Notes: generated by a model not told the origin, from the letters alone. Shown: positions 1 through 12,745, counted from the stretch's first letter. The stretch is DNA of 64,000 nucleotides from Gnetum montanum (GCA_015680685.1 MNCI01026517.1:40430-104429), one strand, 5' to 3'. A program made the numbers and translations.

Positions 1-950
1 AAAGAGCGTAGCATGCTCGATCCAGTCGAAATCTGCAGACTAAGTGCCTACATGCCCCATGGAACACTTGGGGTTAATTATTCGTTGTCTTCCCAGACTT
101 ACTTGTAGTTGTCATGGTGTATGGTTAAGTAAGTCCGAGGTATATGATTTTTATATCTTTTATGCTTGTCTCCTATGCTATCGAGGTGAAGGGTTGAAGG
201 AACTAACTAATTCTAACTAATGACTAAGTCTAAATTACCTAGTGTCAGCATCCATTCCCACTTACCGTACACACCCTGAACCGATGCAACCATGGCTACC
301 AAACACTAATCGTTACTAGGATCACCATGCGTAACGCACGTGCTCGAACTGGTCGTACTGAGGCATCTAACTATGAGGAAAGGGTTGAGAGAATCTATCT
401 AGCCTAAGTGCGATGAGCAGTCGATTCCTTGACTAACCGTACACATCTGGGACTACCATTGGGATTACCAAGCGTAGATCTTGGATACACCACTGGGTTA
501 CCAAGTAGTCACACTAGATGCTCGTAATCAAGTCGTACTCATACTGCATGCGATGACCAGCTAATTCCTTGACTATCCATACACATCCTTAGATGCTCAT
601 AATCAAGTCGTACTCATATCGCATTCTAGGAGTTTAAGGGTGAGAGAGAAAATAATAAATAAAATCCTATTCCATGCACCTCAAGGTTTATCTGAAAAGA
701 TCGTCTTTATTTCCGTACACAACTTGTGTTTAGGTACAATGTTGCTCGAATAAAGATCTGTTCACTTTGGGACTCCTACTGCGGGCACATGGAAAATATT
801 CTATCTCTGGAGTGATCAAACTGCCAGAGTTTCCCTACTTCTAGCCTAGGATGGAGAAACAAGGGAGAGCCACCTCTTATTTATAGATATGGCAGTGGAC
901 CACGATATCGCGTACACGATATCATGACTAATGCAAATCGCATCTCATCA
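1..950 (-). mobile_element. LTR copy A, minus strand, cut by window edge
   Basis: This LTR shares long blocks with 15616-16502 (opposite orientation) and 43443-44385 (same orientation). The clearest shared block is the R/U5 region at about 680-800, which has a poly(A) signal AATAAAGA on the minus strand. A TATA-like ATAAATAA lies near 880. The 5' end on the minus strand is TGATGAG at 950. The sequence beyond 950 is not a polypurine tract, so this may be a solo LTR or a rearranged copy. The extreme 3' end is missing at base 1. Confidence 0.7.
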
Positions 951-1160
951 AATATAAACAAATATCATATACCTTAACTAACACTTAACCATACAAAAGA
1001 GCCTACATAAGTGAGAGTTAAGAAGACAATGATCACATTTATGTAAGTTACCATCTTTGTCTATAGGCATATTTAGGAGCCAAGTCCACAAAATTCAATT
1101 GAATTACTAGTGCACACTTATGATTTGTATGGTTGGGCATAGGGACTACTCACTACTTAT
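951..1160 (+). mobile_element. Truncated 3' part of the same LTR family, plus strand
   Basis: The segment aligns with about 16300-16500 of LTR copy B: a CACTTAACCAT block, then GAAGACAA, then the terminal block ATGGTTGGGCATAGGG at 1129-1144. It lies directly against the 5' end of LTR A but points the other way, giving an inverted arrangement of two LTR pieces. The U3 half is absent. Confidence 0.55.
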
Positions 1161-1344
1161 TAGTAAAATAGTAAGGATATTTTGTTATATTAAAAAAAGG
1201 GATAAAATAATTTGAATAATTCTCTAAAATAATTTTGCTAAGCTGTTGAGCACTCTACTAGGAAAGAGAATCAATTCTTAGAGATGAAATTAACTAGGTC
1301 AAGGTAAGGTGTCAAACAGCTTTTAGATGAAATTAATCCACTAT

Positions 1345-1822
1345 TGATCACTTAGTTACTCTTCTGCACTTCACAGAATTTACAAAAAATCCTAACAAAA
1401 AAGGTTTTATTTATTTTATTGATTTTGCAAAAGCATATGCTTCAATAGTTATCACAAAAACTATGATTGTAGTTATATAAAATTTGTCTTCTTTCAAAAT
1501 TAGTTATAGCAACTTAAAGATTGTATGAGGATGTGATTATTGCAATTACAGATAAAAATTCAAAAAAATTCAATTCCAGAGTAAAGTTATCCACTTTCTC
1601 TAACTCTCTTTGGTATTTTTATTTATGAAATCCAAAAATGATTATGCAATGAGAAAGATACCCATACTACTAAAATTGGATCCCAAGCAATGAATCTTCT
1701 TTTATAAGTAGATGATGCTACCTTGATCTCCACTATTGTAGAAGGTATCAAAAATATGTAACAAATTTTAGAAAATTATTTTTTCTCATCTAGTCTTCAA
1801 GTGAATGTAGATAAAACTATCA
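1345..1822 (+). pseudogene. LINE reverse transcriptase fragment, N-terminal part
   Basis: In broken frames this encodes the hallmarks of an L1-type plant LINE reverse transcriptase: a FIDFAKAYAS-like motif near 1417-1450 (LINE consensus DFxKAYD), then a VDDATLIS block near 1705-1730 (consensus YADDTLL), and SSSLQVNVDKT near 1793-1820 (consensus SGLxVNxxKS). Several stops and frame changes show it is dead. The reading breaks at about 1823, and the matching C-terminal part resumes near 7255, on the other side of an insertion. Confidence 0.65.
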
Positions 1823-4800
1823 TACCCCAAATTTTCATACTTAGATAATCTAAGTGTAATTACGCAAATTTATAACATGGGCATGTGATGTCATAATGCT
1901 TATCTTTAAAAGAAAATAACCATAAGCATTATAAACCTTAACCAAAATGCATGGTTAAACAATAACACATCAAAGTACTCTAAGCAACAATTCCATTATC
2001 CATAAATCATGAATGAATCTCAAAACATATCATGTTCATAGCCTCAAAATGGAATTATTAAAATCCAACAGTACATAATATTGAACACATCATGAACATC
2101 AAAATAAAATAAACAAAATTAGAAACATAAAGGGACTCTAAAGATCTAGCTTCATCATCATTCAACATCTAGCTTCTACCACTTGAATCTACATCCACAT
2201 ATCTAGGAAGATTAAAAACCTCTAAGAAGAGCTAACTGCCATGGTGCACTTAGAATAAGATGATGAATTGGCACATATTGCACAAAAAGACATCTTAAGA
2301 TCCATACGATTATATACCAAAATTCATATTCAAGACATTAGTATCCACAAAATGTCAAGAGATAGGTAAAATAAAAATGAACTAGATTCAATCATCCACA
2401 AGGACTCTTGATTTGTAAGAGTCTCACCTATCTTGAATGACAGTGACCCTTCTTCTCAAACACTAGTTGACTAATCTTACCTTTCTTGGATGAATTGAAC
2501 TTATAAACAAACTCATACAAATTATCAACCCTTTAGTTTTACATCATGAAAACTAGCCACATGACATTCCAAAGCAATGTGAGTAGATACTATTAGCTAG
2601 ATAGTTTCCCCCACAATGTGTAACACCCTCCATCATATGTTTAGGTCAAAGAGCATTATGTAAGATAAAAATGGCTAACCAAGGATTAATCATGGCAGAG
2701 TAATAAAATTGAATCATTCTAGCACAAAGAAAAGAAGATTTTTTGTGAATCCATTATTGAAAGAATAAATAAGAGATTAAATATGAAAACATAAATGGGA
2801 ACGAATTACATCTTAATAATATAATTGAAATATGAATAAATACATATTAATATTTTACATCTTGTATAATAAAATTGCAAATACAATAAGATTAATAAAC
2901 TCTATAATTTCTTAATACATAAAGAAATAAAACATTTCTTAATTATTATAAGAGTTCATCATCAATACATTAACCATAATCCATATAGCATGCTTTTACA
3001 AAAGATTAAGTGTGTGAATCAAATTAATATACATCTACATGTGGAATAGTAATTAAAGCTCTACTAAATATAACTTTTTCATAATCTAGAAATCATCAAA
3101 TATCAAACTCACTCCATGATCTTCCTAGCCCTTCAAACCCATTCATAAAACAAGAATATGAGCTACCACTGAGTGAGAAACCTTGGCACCAATTTCTGGC
3201 TGAATCAAAGATAGATCTCATGGGGGCAAGATAGGGCATGGAAACCTACAAAGATAATCAAAGAAAAACATATCCAAGCATCCAAACACTACAAGCATCT
3301 AAGATCACCTATCTATCAAGGGAGGTAGAACCCACAAACATGCCAAAAATCTAGTTCCAAGCACTTGTTCAATAATCATGAGATCAAATCCAATTGACCA
3401 TCACAATGGTCCACTAGTAACATTTGTCTACTCTATCCACTAATTAAGCAAACAAGGAGGCTAGCGTGCACCACACTTAGTATCAATGTGTATCAAGTTG
3501 TCATGAATACATTCAAGTTTCTAACTATATATTTTTAACAAATTATCAAATTACCATGCACATGGATTTATTATTAGTCTCAATGAACCAAGGTGTCCTA
3601 GTGGATCCTACCAAGGCTCTCACACATGCTGGTGTTAGAGATGTCTAAGTGGATACCCACCTATAACATTCCATACAAACTAACCAAAATAACCAACGAG
3701 TCATGGAACATCCTCTCCTATCGAATAGGGCTTGTAGCAAGAGCCACATTAGTGTATTGATAGTGAAGATCAATCATAAAAATCAACTCCATGAAGCCCA
3801 TATCCAACTAGCCACAAACTCAATGCTAGGTTTTTTATCCAAATATGACAAACTGACATTGGTGGCGGAGAGACTAAAACACCCATCAACATAAGTCAAA
3901 ATATCCAACAATCTGACATGTTCAAAAATAGTCAAAAGGTTCAATAATCTAGCATGTCTCAGCAAATCCAAACATCCAACAATCCAACAAGTGTTAATCC
4001 AATAAATATTATGGTAATATGATATTTCCAAGAATCTAATGATTTAACAACTACACATATTCAAATGACTATGCAAACTTCAACAAATACTTGTCCCAAA
4101 GACCAAAGGATCCAACAATCAATCTCAAATCCATTTAAAAAATTACAATGGATAAAAATAGTATCCAACAATAACTCCAAAAGAAGATTTAGCAATACCA
4201 AAGGGTGAAATCAAAGAATGATTCACATCTCCCAACAAAATCCCTAAGAATCCAAACTTATCAAAATATGGCTCACTAGATTAGAGGAAAATTGCACATC
4301 TATAAATAATACTTTCATAACTCATACATCCCAATGAATTTCTTAATATTAGTGATTCATTAGAAAGATTATATCCATATATAGTTACTAGTAAAATAGT
4401 AAAGCAATTAAAGATTCATAGCAAGTAATATCATTCCATAATTCTAGGTAATCAAAAAATTACAAAAGTGACTAAAAGTAAATTTCTCATAACTCTATCA
4501 AAACACATTATTTTTAACTACTTCCACTTCAGTTGGATATATAACTTGCAATGCTATGCCTCATAAAAATTTTAGGAAAAACCAAACTACAAATAATGAG
4601 CTATTAGTAGATAAATCCTTCTATCATATATCTACCTAATTTTAGATAATGCTGAAAGATGGAATCATAACTCTTACTATATATTTTTAGTAATTCCACT
4701 TGTATCTAGGTGCTCTTGGAGTTGTAAATATCATACCAAAATTTTAGATCTAGATTGGTACCAAACCAAAGAGATGGCCTCAAATTTTAACCCTACTAGA

Positions 4801-5767
4801 ATTTGCTATGATTCTAGATATTGTTGAAATAATTACCTATAATGCATTATCCACATCAAATTTCAATCTAATTCCCCTCATAAAATTTTTAGATAGTTTT
4901 TCAAGGAATCCATCAATAGGAAAATCATAATCTTATTCTAAGTACAAAGATATGAACATTTTTCCAAGCACTATACAAATGATCCTAAACCCTTAAAATG
5001 CAAAGTTGATAAAAAGTAAATTTAAGTAGGAATAACAATAGATCCAACATTCAATTGACAAATTCAAAATTTTGTAGCATTACCCAATAAAAAATATACT
5101 AGCTTTACAATAGTTTTCATCAATTAAAACAAAACCCAACCTTGATCTACATAAAACCTGATGAATTGAAACAACGAAGAAAAGGGGCTAAGATTACTCA
5201 CCCAGAGTGTTCCTAAATTTTCTTAAATGAGTCTTCAAATTTTTTTTCCTAGACCAGCAAGCTTCTCACACTCCTCCAACCCAACAGTACTTCAAACTAA
5301 GAGCTAAGAATCCAAAATTCTTGGGTTGAGGGAATGTATGGTACTTAATGGCTTCTTCCTTAATTCATCTACTCTCAAACCCATGTGACCTAGCTACCTA
5401 CTTCCATCTATCCCCAAGACCCATGTGATTCATCTATACTTCTCTAATTATCCTAACTAATGAACAAGTTAAAATTAAAATTATACATAGATAAATCACT
5501 TTCCATGCCATGTCCATGCCATAGCCTCTATGAGAACCTACAACAACTCATCCACCAAATTAGTGCACCTTGTTGATAGGTAATGAAAATCATTAAACAT
5601 GTATAATGGTAAAAAGAAGTAGATAGGTAACAAATATTTATCATATAGTAAGAATTAAATGCACATAACAAAAATTAACAATATCATTCATCTTTAATAG
5701 CTTGCTTTTACTACACTTACATAGCAAAGAGGCCATTAATTTTCACCAAATCATAGGTTGTTATATA

Positions 5768-5943
5768 ATGCTTGCCCAATGTTACAACCTAAGTGCAATC
5801 ATAGGTGATATGGGTCAAAAAAGGTCTCATCCTTACTCCCCATAATGCTTACCCATTGACACTTAGATCCAACCATCCAAGGTATGATCATAAGTGACAT
5901 GGATCAAGATTTAGACTTCCCACAATGCTTACCTATCAATCTC
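5768..5943. repeat. Degenerate tandem repeat around ATAATGCTTRCCC
   Basis: The motif ATAATGCTTGCCC, ATAATGCTTACCC, ACAATGCTTACC recurs, each time followed by related text including ATCATAGGTGATATGG and ATCATAAGTGACATGG. The period is roughly 65-85 bp, about 2.3 units. Confidence 0.5.
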
Positions 5944-6194
5944 ATAAGAATCCATCATCAGGAGATCAAAAAGATACATGAGGATCAAGCATACTCCGTA
6001 GATTATGAAAAGAACATGGAATAGACATGATATATGGTAACCAATAGATGACATAAAAATGGTATGTTTTACCTAATTCTAAGTATTTTTGGGAATGTTT
6101 CAAGGACTTCAAGTTGTCATGGGATCAAAGGGAACTTGTTTGAGCATAAAATCGAACTTTGGATCTTAGTTTGGGAAGATTTTTGGATAGTCTT

Positions 6195-6410
6195 GGTAAG
6201 TAAGACATCTTATCCCACCATGAGACATCTCTGGGGAGACATCTCTAGTCCAAAGAAGACATCTCCTTCTCTGAGATGACATCTCTTACCAAACATCTTC
6301 CTTCTAAAGAGACATCTCTAGCAAGATTTCTTCTGTGCTAGAGAGACACCTTCTACAATTCCTAGTGCTTCAAGAAAGACATCTCCCTGATTTTCAAGAC
6401 ATCTAGTTCA
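6195..6410. repeat. GACATCTC-rich minisatellite-like stretch
   Basis: The octamer GACATCTC or close variants appears about eight times in 215 bp with irregular spacing. It lies inside the 1825-7254 insertion. Confidence 0.6.
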
Positions 6411-7254
6411 TATAAATAAAAGGGACAAAATGGCCACAAAAGATCACCAAAGGATAACAATGCATTGGAGACTTCAAAAATATGGATTATAAAGCTGATG
6501 AACATAAAGCAACAACTCGAACATTAAAAACAAACAAGAGGAAACAAAGCTTTGACTGGTTACTCTACCTCAACAAATTGAGCTACAATGGAAATTTGAC
6601 TACAACACATGAGATAAATGCTAAGGAGTTTGATCACCACAAGGGAGAAAGACAAAACCGATGAGAAAGAGCAATTGATGTCAAAGGAATATGAAAACTC
6701 ATAATTAAATACCAACTTACAAAGTCCAGCCAATATAGCAACAATGGTTTTCAATAAGTTATCTCAAAAAATAGCATTCATTGTAAATAGAAAAGTTCAA
6801 TAAGAGTTTGATAAGTAATGGAAAATCCCAAATTTGCATAGAAGTAAAGCTTTGTGCAAGTTATCCAAAAGTATGATATTTTTTCGACAATTCCATATTC
6901 TAGTTCATAACATGTGCCACTTTCTATCAACTTGTTCTTTAGCAAGAAACACAAAGAAGTTACTAGCATCTAAATCTAAAAGTGTGACAAAACAATATTA
7001 ACAAAAGATGGTATTATATACCAAAATAAGAATTTAAAAAGCAAGATCATAAAAATATCATAAAAATATGAAGCAAGTTAAATAAAAGTTAATTGCAAGA
7101 TTTCACAATAGAATGGAGCACAATCATTAATGTTTTAAAGGTGATTGGATCAAATTCTTCACAAGACTTAATTTAATAAAGATAAATGAAAGACAAATAT
7201 AAAACAAAGGGTTAAAATATGGGTTGTTACAAAAGCCCGAGTGCTAATTTGGGG

Positions 7255-7620
7255 TACAAGAAATACCTATTATAACTTTCATTTTAGAGTTGCAAGTATG
7301 CAAATAGAAAATTCTTTTAAATATTTAGGATTTATTTATATGGACAATTACATGTGGGAAATTACATCAAAGAAAGAATAGTATATGATTTCAAGGCTTT
7401 GTGTGCTTACAAAAGCAAATACAAGGATTGAGGACTTTGGGCTTAGAAGGTTAGAAAATAAATTTTTTGACCATCATCAATCCTACTATATTCTATGAAT
7501 ATGCTATTTGGAGGCCTAAACTTAATGCTGAACTTTGGAATGATATTGACAGAGTGAAAAAAATATTTATTTCAGATTTGGTAAAGGTAAAAATGTAAAC
7601 ACTTTACTCAATATTATAAT
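7255..7620 (+). pseudogene. LINE reverse transcriptase fragment, C-terminal part
   Basis: One frame reads a block ending in ENSFKYLGFIYM around 7300-7340, the conserved FKYLG motif that follows the LINE reverse transcriptase palm. It continues into a region resembling the thumb segment, including AIWRPKLN near 7502. This is the natural continuation of the fragment ending at 1822. Stops and frameshifts are present and no endonuclease domain is seen. Confidence 0.6.
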
Positions 7621-8440
7621 GTGAATATAATTTATAATCTTTAGAAGGAGAAGCCTTGTAACAGTTCATTTCATACACTCATAGCAATTCTTGGGGATTC
7701 ATGAGATTGGGTTTGACATTTTCAGGGAATACAATGGTTTAAAAAATAGAATATCTCATGGGAGGAAGTGTAGCAAAATCCTAAGTAGCTAGTCAAGTAC
7801 AAGGTTTTAACATAATTGTGGTCTAATATAGAAATCAAGAAACAATTTTGTTTGCATCGCATTAGATGCAATAAACTTAGATGTGAAACCTCACTATCTC
7901 TTAACAATTTGAATAAAGTATTAGAGTGTCATCAGTAAGCTTTGTTTAGGTTCACATCATCTTAGACTTGAAAATGGAATCAAGATATAACTCCCATGAG
8001 AAAAGTGTGCCTGCAGGTTGTAGAGGTCAAGAACTTTGAAAGTGAGTTGCATATGTTTCTTTTCTGTATTGTGATTAACTAAGACAAAGAAATAATGTTG
8101 CAAAAAAAATACTTGTATGATTTGTTTTTGCTGCCCCATCATCATTTCTGTAGATTCAATTTCAATTTTCCTTTCATAACTCTTCCAAATTTTCATAAAA
8201 GAAATATTCAAGATTTTCATTTCACGAGTATCACTATGACTTTCCAGCCCTATTTAGAATCGCCTCTCACGGGTTTGAGAAAAGTCAAAAGAGATGACCA
8301 CGTTTTCTACCAACAGTCTAAACATGGTTGAAAGTATGTGAAGCATCGGATGGATATCTGTCCCACCAAAGATAATAGTCCCGATGCACCGATGCAGATT
8401 TCTTGCTTTAGAAACGCTGCCGCCCTCTTTCCTACGTAAT
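7621..8440. other. AT-rich intergenic DNA, nothing recognised
   Basis: Only short chance ORFs are present on either strand (for example around 7722-8331). I see no domain, repeat or promoter signal until the duplicated promoter block at 8441. Confidence 0.5.
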
Positions 8441-8580
8441 CTACAAAAACGGATGCATGATTATGTCATCTCGCTCAGGAACAAAATTTCCAAAGAATGT
8501 CGGTAGGTGCTCAAAAACTGTCTACAAATTGGATGCACGAATATGTCATCCTTTTCAGGTCAACATTTCCGAAGAATACG
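8441..8580. repeat. Two-copy direct repeat upstream of the small-gene pseudogene
   Basis: About 60 bp at 8441-8502 is repeated at 8522-8580. Both copies start CTACAAA, contain GGATGCA and ATGTCATC, and end with a TTTCC.AAGAAT block. They lie 160-300 bp upstream of the ATG at 8742, so they may be duplicated promoter sequence. The end of the second copy overlaps a block (GTTCATGC, GCCGCCCAAAGA) also found upstream of the intact paralogue, near 17960-17985. Confidence 0.65.
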
Positions 8581-8660
8581 TTCATGCTCGGCCGCCCAAA
8601 GACATTTGACACGATTTGGTCCATGACTTCCATCGCAGCATCGTCAGCTGGCCATATGAT

Positions 8661-8670
8661 TTAATAAATA
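8661..8670 (+). promoter_or_regulatory. TATA-like box of the interrupted small gene
   Basis: TTAATAAATA lies 81 bp upstream of the ATG at 8742. The intact paralogue has TATAAATA 75 bp upstream of its ATG, so position and context agree. Confidence 0.45.
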
Positions 8671-8741
8671 CGGCACATTTGGACAGACCAAGCTGTCTTG
8701 GATTTTGGTTAGCCATTATTTCACCACGAAAGTGATCGATT

Positions 8742-8984
8742 ATGGCCAGAATCAGGGGCGTTGAGAGCAGAAGCGGATGCTTGCAGTTGTAGGCGTCAAA
8801 GGAGATTATTACCAAGAGAAGCATCCAACAACAACAGAGTAACGGCCACCAAAAGCAACAGCCACAGCAACAGAAGTTACCGCCGTGCAGAGGCAAGGCC
8901 ATGGCAAACATCTTCAAAGATGTTGGCCACAGTCTCAGTCGCATCATTTTTCTGCCCCATAACATTAACACTACTACATCCTGA
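8742..8984 (+). pseudogene. Interrupted paralogue of the 18112 small-protein gene
   Basis: From ATG 8742 one frame runs 80 codons to TGA 982-984 (8982-8984) with a single in-frame TAG at codon 17 (8790-8792). The start (MARIRG versus MAKISG) and the C-terminal core (KLPPCRGK, then KDxGxSLxRIIF, then HNxNTTT) match the ORF at 18112-18387. The middle is Gln-rich instead of Ser/Gly/Met-rich. Promoter and 3' flank also align. The TAG follows a CAG-TTG context and is most simply a CAG-to-TAG change. Stop-codon readthrough, or a real start further in, cannot be excluded. Function of the family is not recognised. Confidence 0.65.
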
Positions 8985-10756
8985 TCAACTTCTACTTCTC
9001 TGTTGTATTTTTCTTATAATCTGGGAAAATTTACCGTATACAAACGCAGTGTCCCCTGTCAGGATATTGCAGTTGCAAATTTTATTATTTGTTACAAACG
9101 CTATCGAAAAGACTCATAAATGATCTACATTTCTGTTAGGAAATTCATGGAGTGGTTAGGTCGATAAAATAATAAAATTTCAGTTTCAGTCTCTGTGTTA
9201 TATGTCCAATGTTATAAAAGTACATAAAATTATTGAGGCTTCTGTTTGAAAAAATAGCGGATACATTGAAAAGTAAAATATTTTTTTAATAATATTTATC
9301 CTAAAACATTGTTAAATTAAAAGTTTAAACAAGTGGGGTGTTAGAACCTAAGTATTTTTTTCAAAAATATTTACTTTCAAAGCATAAAGTCAAAATATAA
9401 TTTTATAAACCTATAAGTAGTTATCCAATTCCAATTTAAGTAGACGAAGGTATAAGACTTCATTCAAACATATTAATGTAGCATATTGGACTCCACCTTG
9501 CCTTCTATAGGGTTTGAGGGTATAAAACCTCCTTGGTAAATGCTTATCCTACTCTTTACCGATATGATATTTATTGCACTTTTATTTAAAAGGTTTGAAA
9601 ATTATGTAACACCTAGCCATGAAATCTCAGTATCCATTTTCATAAATTAATTATTTCAATACTTTAATAAAAAAGTTGCTTGTTTCTCAAGTTCTAAGAT
9701 TTTGGTTCGAGGCTAGGCACATCTACTTGAAAGACATTAGGCTTTCCCTCATCCATTGCTTTCCCAAGACCCTACCTTGATGAGATGAGCATTGAACCTT
9801 TGAATGATTATCCTTAATCATGTAGTGAATAAGCTCATATCACATATTTTTAAAAAAGGTTTAATAACATAGTCTCCATTCTTATATTTCCTTATTACTC
9901 TTTGTGAACCTCAACATTTGAACATGTTGACTGTCCATGCAAACCACATATATTCAAACCATGTAACAAAGATCAAAACACATTCATTTTCAAGGGAAGG
10001 TCTCATTTTTTAATTTCATTCATTCCTATGAGGTCTTCAAAGGTTGTGAGGATTGTAACTACATTTATTAAAACTTCCAACTTCAACAAGCTACTTTAGC
10101 ACTGAAATACTAATGAAGGGATACACACTTTAAAGAAAGTTTTACCAAAGTTATTGTTGATTCATAAATTTTGGTCACACCAACACCGCGAAAGAAAACT
10201 CGTTTTAGGAGACTTGCCTAGGGCGCCTCCCGTATGGGTACAGAAACCCGGGAATAATCTCAGCTGGAGAAGGCTACGTGGCCTTTTGCAAATAAGCTAG
10301 AAAGAAATCAGGAATTTAAATTAAATAATTGTCTTCAATACAATAAGTAATTAAAAAAACTGAATTTTCCCTGATCCCACTGACGTTTCAATGGCATCCA
10401 CTGCTGGGCAGGAGGGCTACGATCTCCACGAGAGAGGGAGAGAGAGAGACTGCCCACTGCAATCCGCACGGGGTAGCAACTGCAGTTTTCAAAGCCTGCT
10501 GTCGTTTGTCGTCTTTGTGCACCATCGCAAAGAGGAAGATCGTCCACCCACGTCTACACCACCGTGACAAGCTCTTGCCATCGTCGAAAAGACCCGCAAG
10601 GATCCTGATTTTCAGCCACTGGCTCCTGCCTTTGACCCTCCTTGAAGATCAACTAGAAGCCTGTAAAAAAAAAGGAAAGAAAGAAACAATTGCTTAGTGG
10701 AGAAAGCTGCCCCTTCAGACTAATAGCCAGAGCCTGTTTTTGGGACCTCTCCTCCA
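8985..10756. other. Intergenic DNA, no gene recognised
   Basis: The first 80 bp match the 3' flank of the intact paralogue (around 18390-18510). The rest is AT-rich. A less AT-rich, non-repetitive patch at about 10165-10700 contains short overlapping ORFs on both strands and a short GA run, but I see no domain or homologue in the window. It could be unique regulatory or exon-remnant sequence. Confidence 0.4.
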
Positions 10757-10841
10757 CCACTATCAATAATTGTAGATGCTATCATTAATAATTGTAACCG
10801 CCACTATCAATAATTGTAGCTGCCATCATTAATAATTGTAA
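10757..10841. repeat. Two-copy 44 bp tandem repeat
   Basis: The unit beginning CCACTATCAATAATTGTAG and ending ATTAATAATTGTAA at 10757-10800 is repeated at 10801-10841 with a few substitutions. Each unit itself contains two ATAATTGTA half-units. Confidence 0.75.
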
Positions 10842-11084
10842 TTTAATAGTTTAAACGCCCACTACTTGCATGATTTTTATTGTGGTTATTAAGAGAGAGA
10901 GATTGAGATGTTGATAATCATGGTTCCATAAGAGCATGGGAGTGTTGACATGAACAATTATATGTATTAATATTATAGATTATGGGCTACAAGGATAACT
11001 ATAATGATAAAAAGAAATTTTGAAAATGGTGATCTCTAATTCACTATCACAATGTCAATTAAGTATTAATTAGTTAAAATACAT

Positions 11085-11480
11085 AACTTTGGCCGAGAGG
11101 CCAATACTTCTGGCATGATGGGGGAAGGGGGGAGTGTATTTTGTTGCCCTCCATGTCATGTGCCATGTAAGATCTCACGATGGAGCAGACGCGATAGAAA
11201 GTTCACACCATGGAGAAAAACATGATGTAAAGTCCATGCCATGGAAAAAAAAAAACTATGAATCAAATTAATAGAACTTTTCATAAGAATTATTATTGAA
11301 TAAGGTATAGTCATTTTGATTTTGGTATTCAATATAAATATCAATTCTCAATAAATTAATTTGAGATTTTATTAATTTGTAAAATATATAAGATTCTCTC
11401 GACCAAATAATAGATATATATTATAAATATATAGCTAAACTAATTTATAGTTTACAAGTTACAAATTTAATTTCAAGAAA
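11085..11480. repeat. Left copy of local segmental duplication, distal block
   Basis: This block aligns with 15060-15420. Shared landmarks in the same order are TTTGGCC.AGAGGCCAAT, then CTTTTTCATA.GAATTATTATT, then AATTTGAGATTTT, then CCAAATAATA.ATATA followed by ATATAGCTAAACTA. In each copy it lies about 2-3 kb upstream of a member of the small-protein gene family. Confidence 0.6.
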
Positions 11481-12149
11481 TATGTTAATTTAGCATCCTC
11501 CTACTATGTAATAATTCAATGCTTAATTTATCTCTTAACATTGAAGGAGGCTAAAAGTGGATAAGCATATTTCTTCTTTTCCATTATACACAATGTTATA
11601 CCAAAGTACCTTGGTAGCTATACATCTTAAACTAATCTCAAGTTTCTACATCATCCATCCTTTACCCCAACCCAAACAACCCAACCACTGGACAATTCAA
11701 ATGCCTGTCCGTGTACAAGTGAAAAACTCTCTTCTTTACAATTCAACGAATATTTGGTTAAGCCATCATTAATAAGGTAGTGAAGATGTACTAGTACGTC
11801 ACGGTCTTGCTAGCGGTTTCAAATTACACTTTGAATAACTATGATCCTCAGACAACGCGCCATGTGCTCATTGTAAGTTACAAAACCTCTTCTTTGAACC
11901 TGCATGAAATACTCAAATGTATTTAAATTTCAAACAAAATTGGGTAGCATCATCATTAGAACCAGTGAAACCACGCGAATTTTGGTACGACAATTAATTT
12001 CAATGAGATGAATGTACTGTCAGTGGAATAAATCCTTCGTTTTTCCTCCGGACTTGATAACATTTCCTGTTTTAGTGGAGTTTCATTTACATTGACAAGG
12101 TCCCATCCAGAAGTAACTATTACGCGGCGAAAAACAATTGCAACAACTG

Positions 12150-12420
12150 TCAATTTTTATCATGCGATAAGTGGCAAAGCAAACAGAGACGTATCCCTGG
12201 CCTGGGAAGTGGGAAGCATGGTTGGACATCCTGTCCCACAAGGGCCAAACATAATGATCATATTTCATTCTTTCTTTATGCATTACCAACGTCATAACGA
12301 TAAATGAGCTTATCCATTTAAGATTCACAACCTATCAAAGATCAGAAGTAAATTTCGAAATTAAATTTGAACTAGGATCTTCAGTACATCTGTTAGATTT
12401 TTTTAAACAATCATAACTTT
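12150..12420. promoter_or_regulatory. Promoter-proximal block shared with the intact small gene
   Basis: GGACATCCTGTCCCACA at about 12224-12240 matches GGACGTCCTGTCCCACA near 17718-17734. Further along, CTATCAAAGATCAG aligns with CTATCTCAAAGATCAG near 17866-17880. The block sits upstream of the decayed paralogue at 13439 and is separated from it by the LTR at 12746-13358. Confidence 0.45.
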
Positions 12421-12745
12421 ATGTTCTTCATAAAAAATGAATCATAATGCAATTACATCAACAGAAAAAGAAGCATACGTCACATGCAGGTGAACATACA
12501 CATGAAGAGAATATGTCCGTGCCTGTGCTGATAAATCCATGGAGCAGCAGGAGCTTGTATGTAGATTGTAGAGACTACACAGCTCGACAAACTAAAACCA
12601 AGCCGACCAATCCGTCTCGGGATTTGCGTAACGATTTTACCGTGTGAACGGAGTTTCCGAATCCCAACAAAATTTTGCATACAGTTTGCGCTGGTCCAAG
12701 TGCAGGGAATCTGCAACGGCATTAGCTTGGAAAAGAATGCTAGCT

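Larger units (their letters stand above)
1825..7254. mobile_element. 5.4 kb insertion of unknown type splitting the LINE
   Basis: The LINE protein is continuous across this interval if it is removed. The two edges carry an exact inverted repeat: TACCCCAAATT at 1823-1833 and its reverse complement at 7246-7256, so the insert would have CCCCAAATT ends next to TA dinucleotides. The interior is AT-rich, with no long ORF and no recognisable transposase or polyprotein. Short local repeats occur inside. A non-autonomous DNA transposon, or a decayed LTR element with secondary end symmetry, are both possible. No internal gene can be supported over this whole stretch. Confidence 0.4.

Noticed and set aside
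8582-8971. 129-codon minus-strand ORF opposite the small-gene pseudogene
   Set aside because: It is the antisense shadow of the promoter and Gln-rich coding region of the 8742 copy, with Cys/Trp-rich composition and no homologue in the window.
10335-10697. Overlapping short ORFs in a less AT-rich patch
   Set aside because: They occur on both strands without recognisable domains, splice partners or promoter; composition alone explains their openness.
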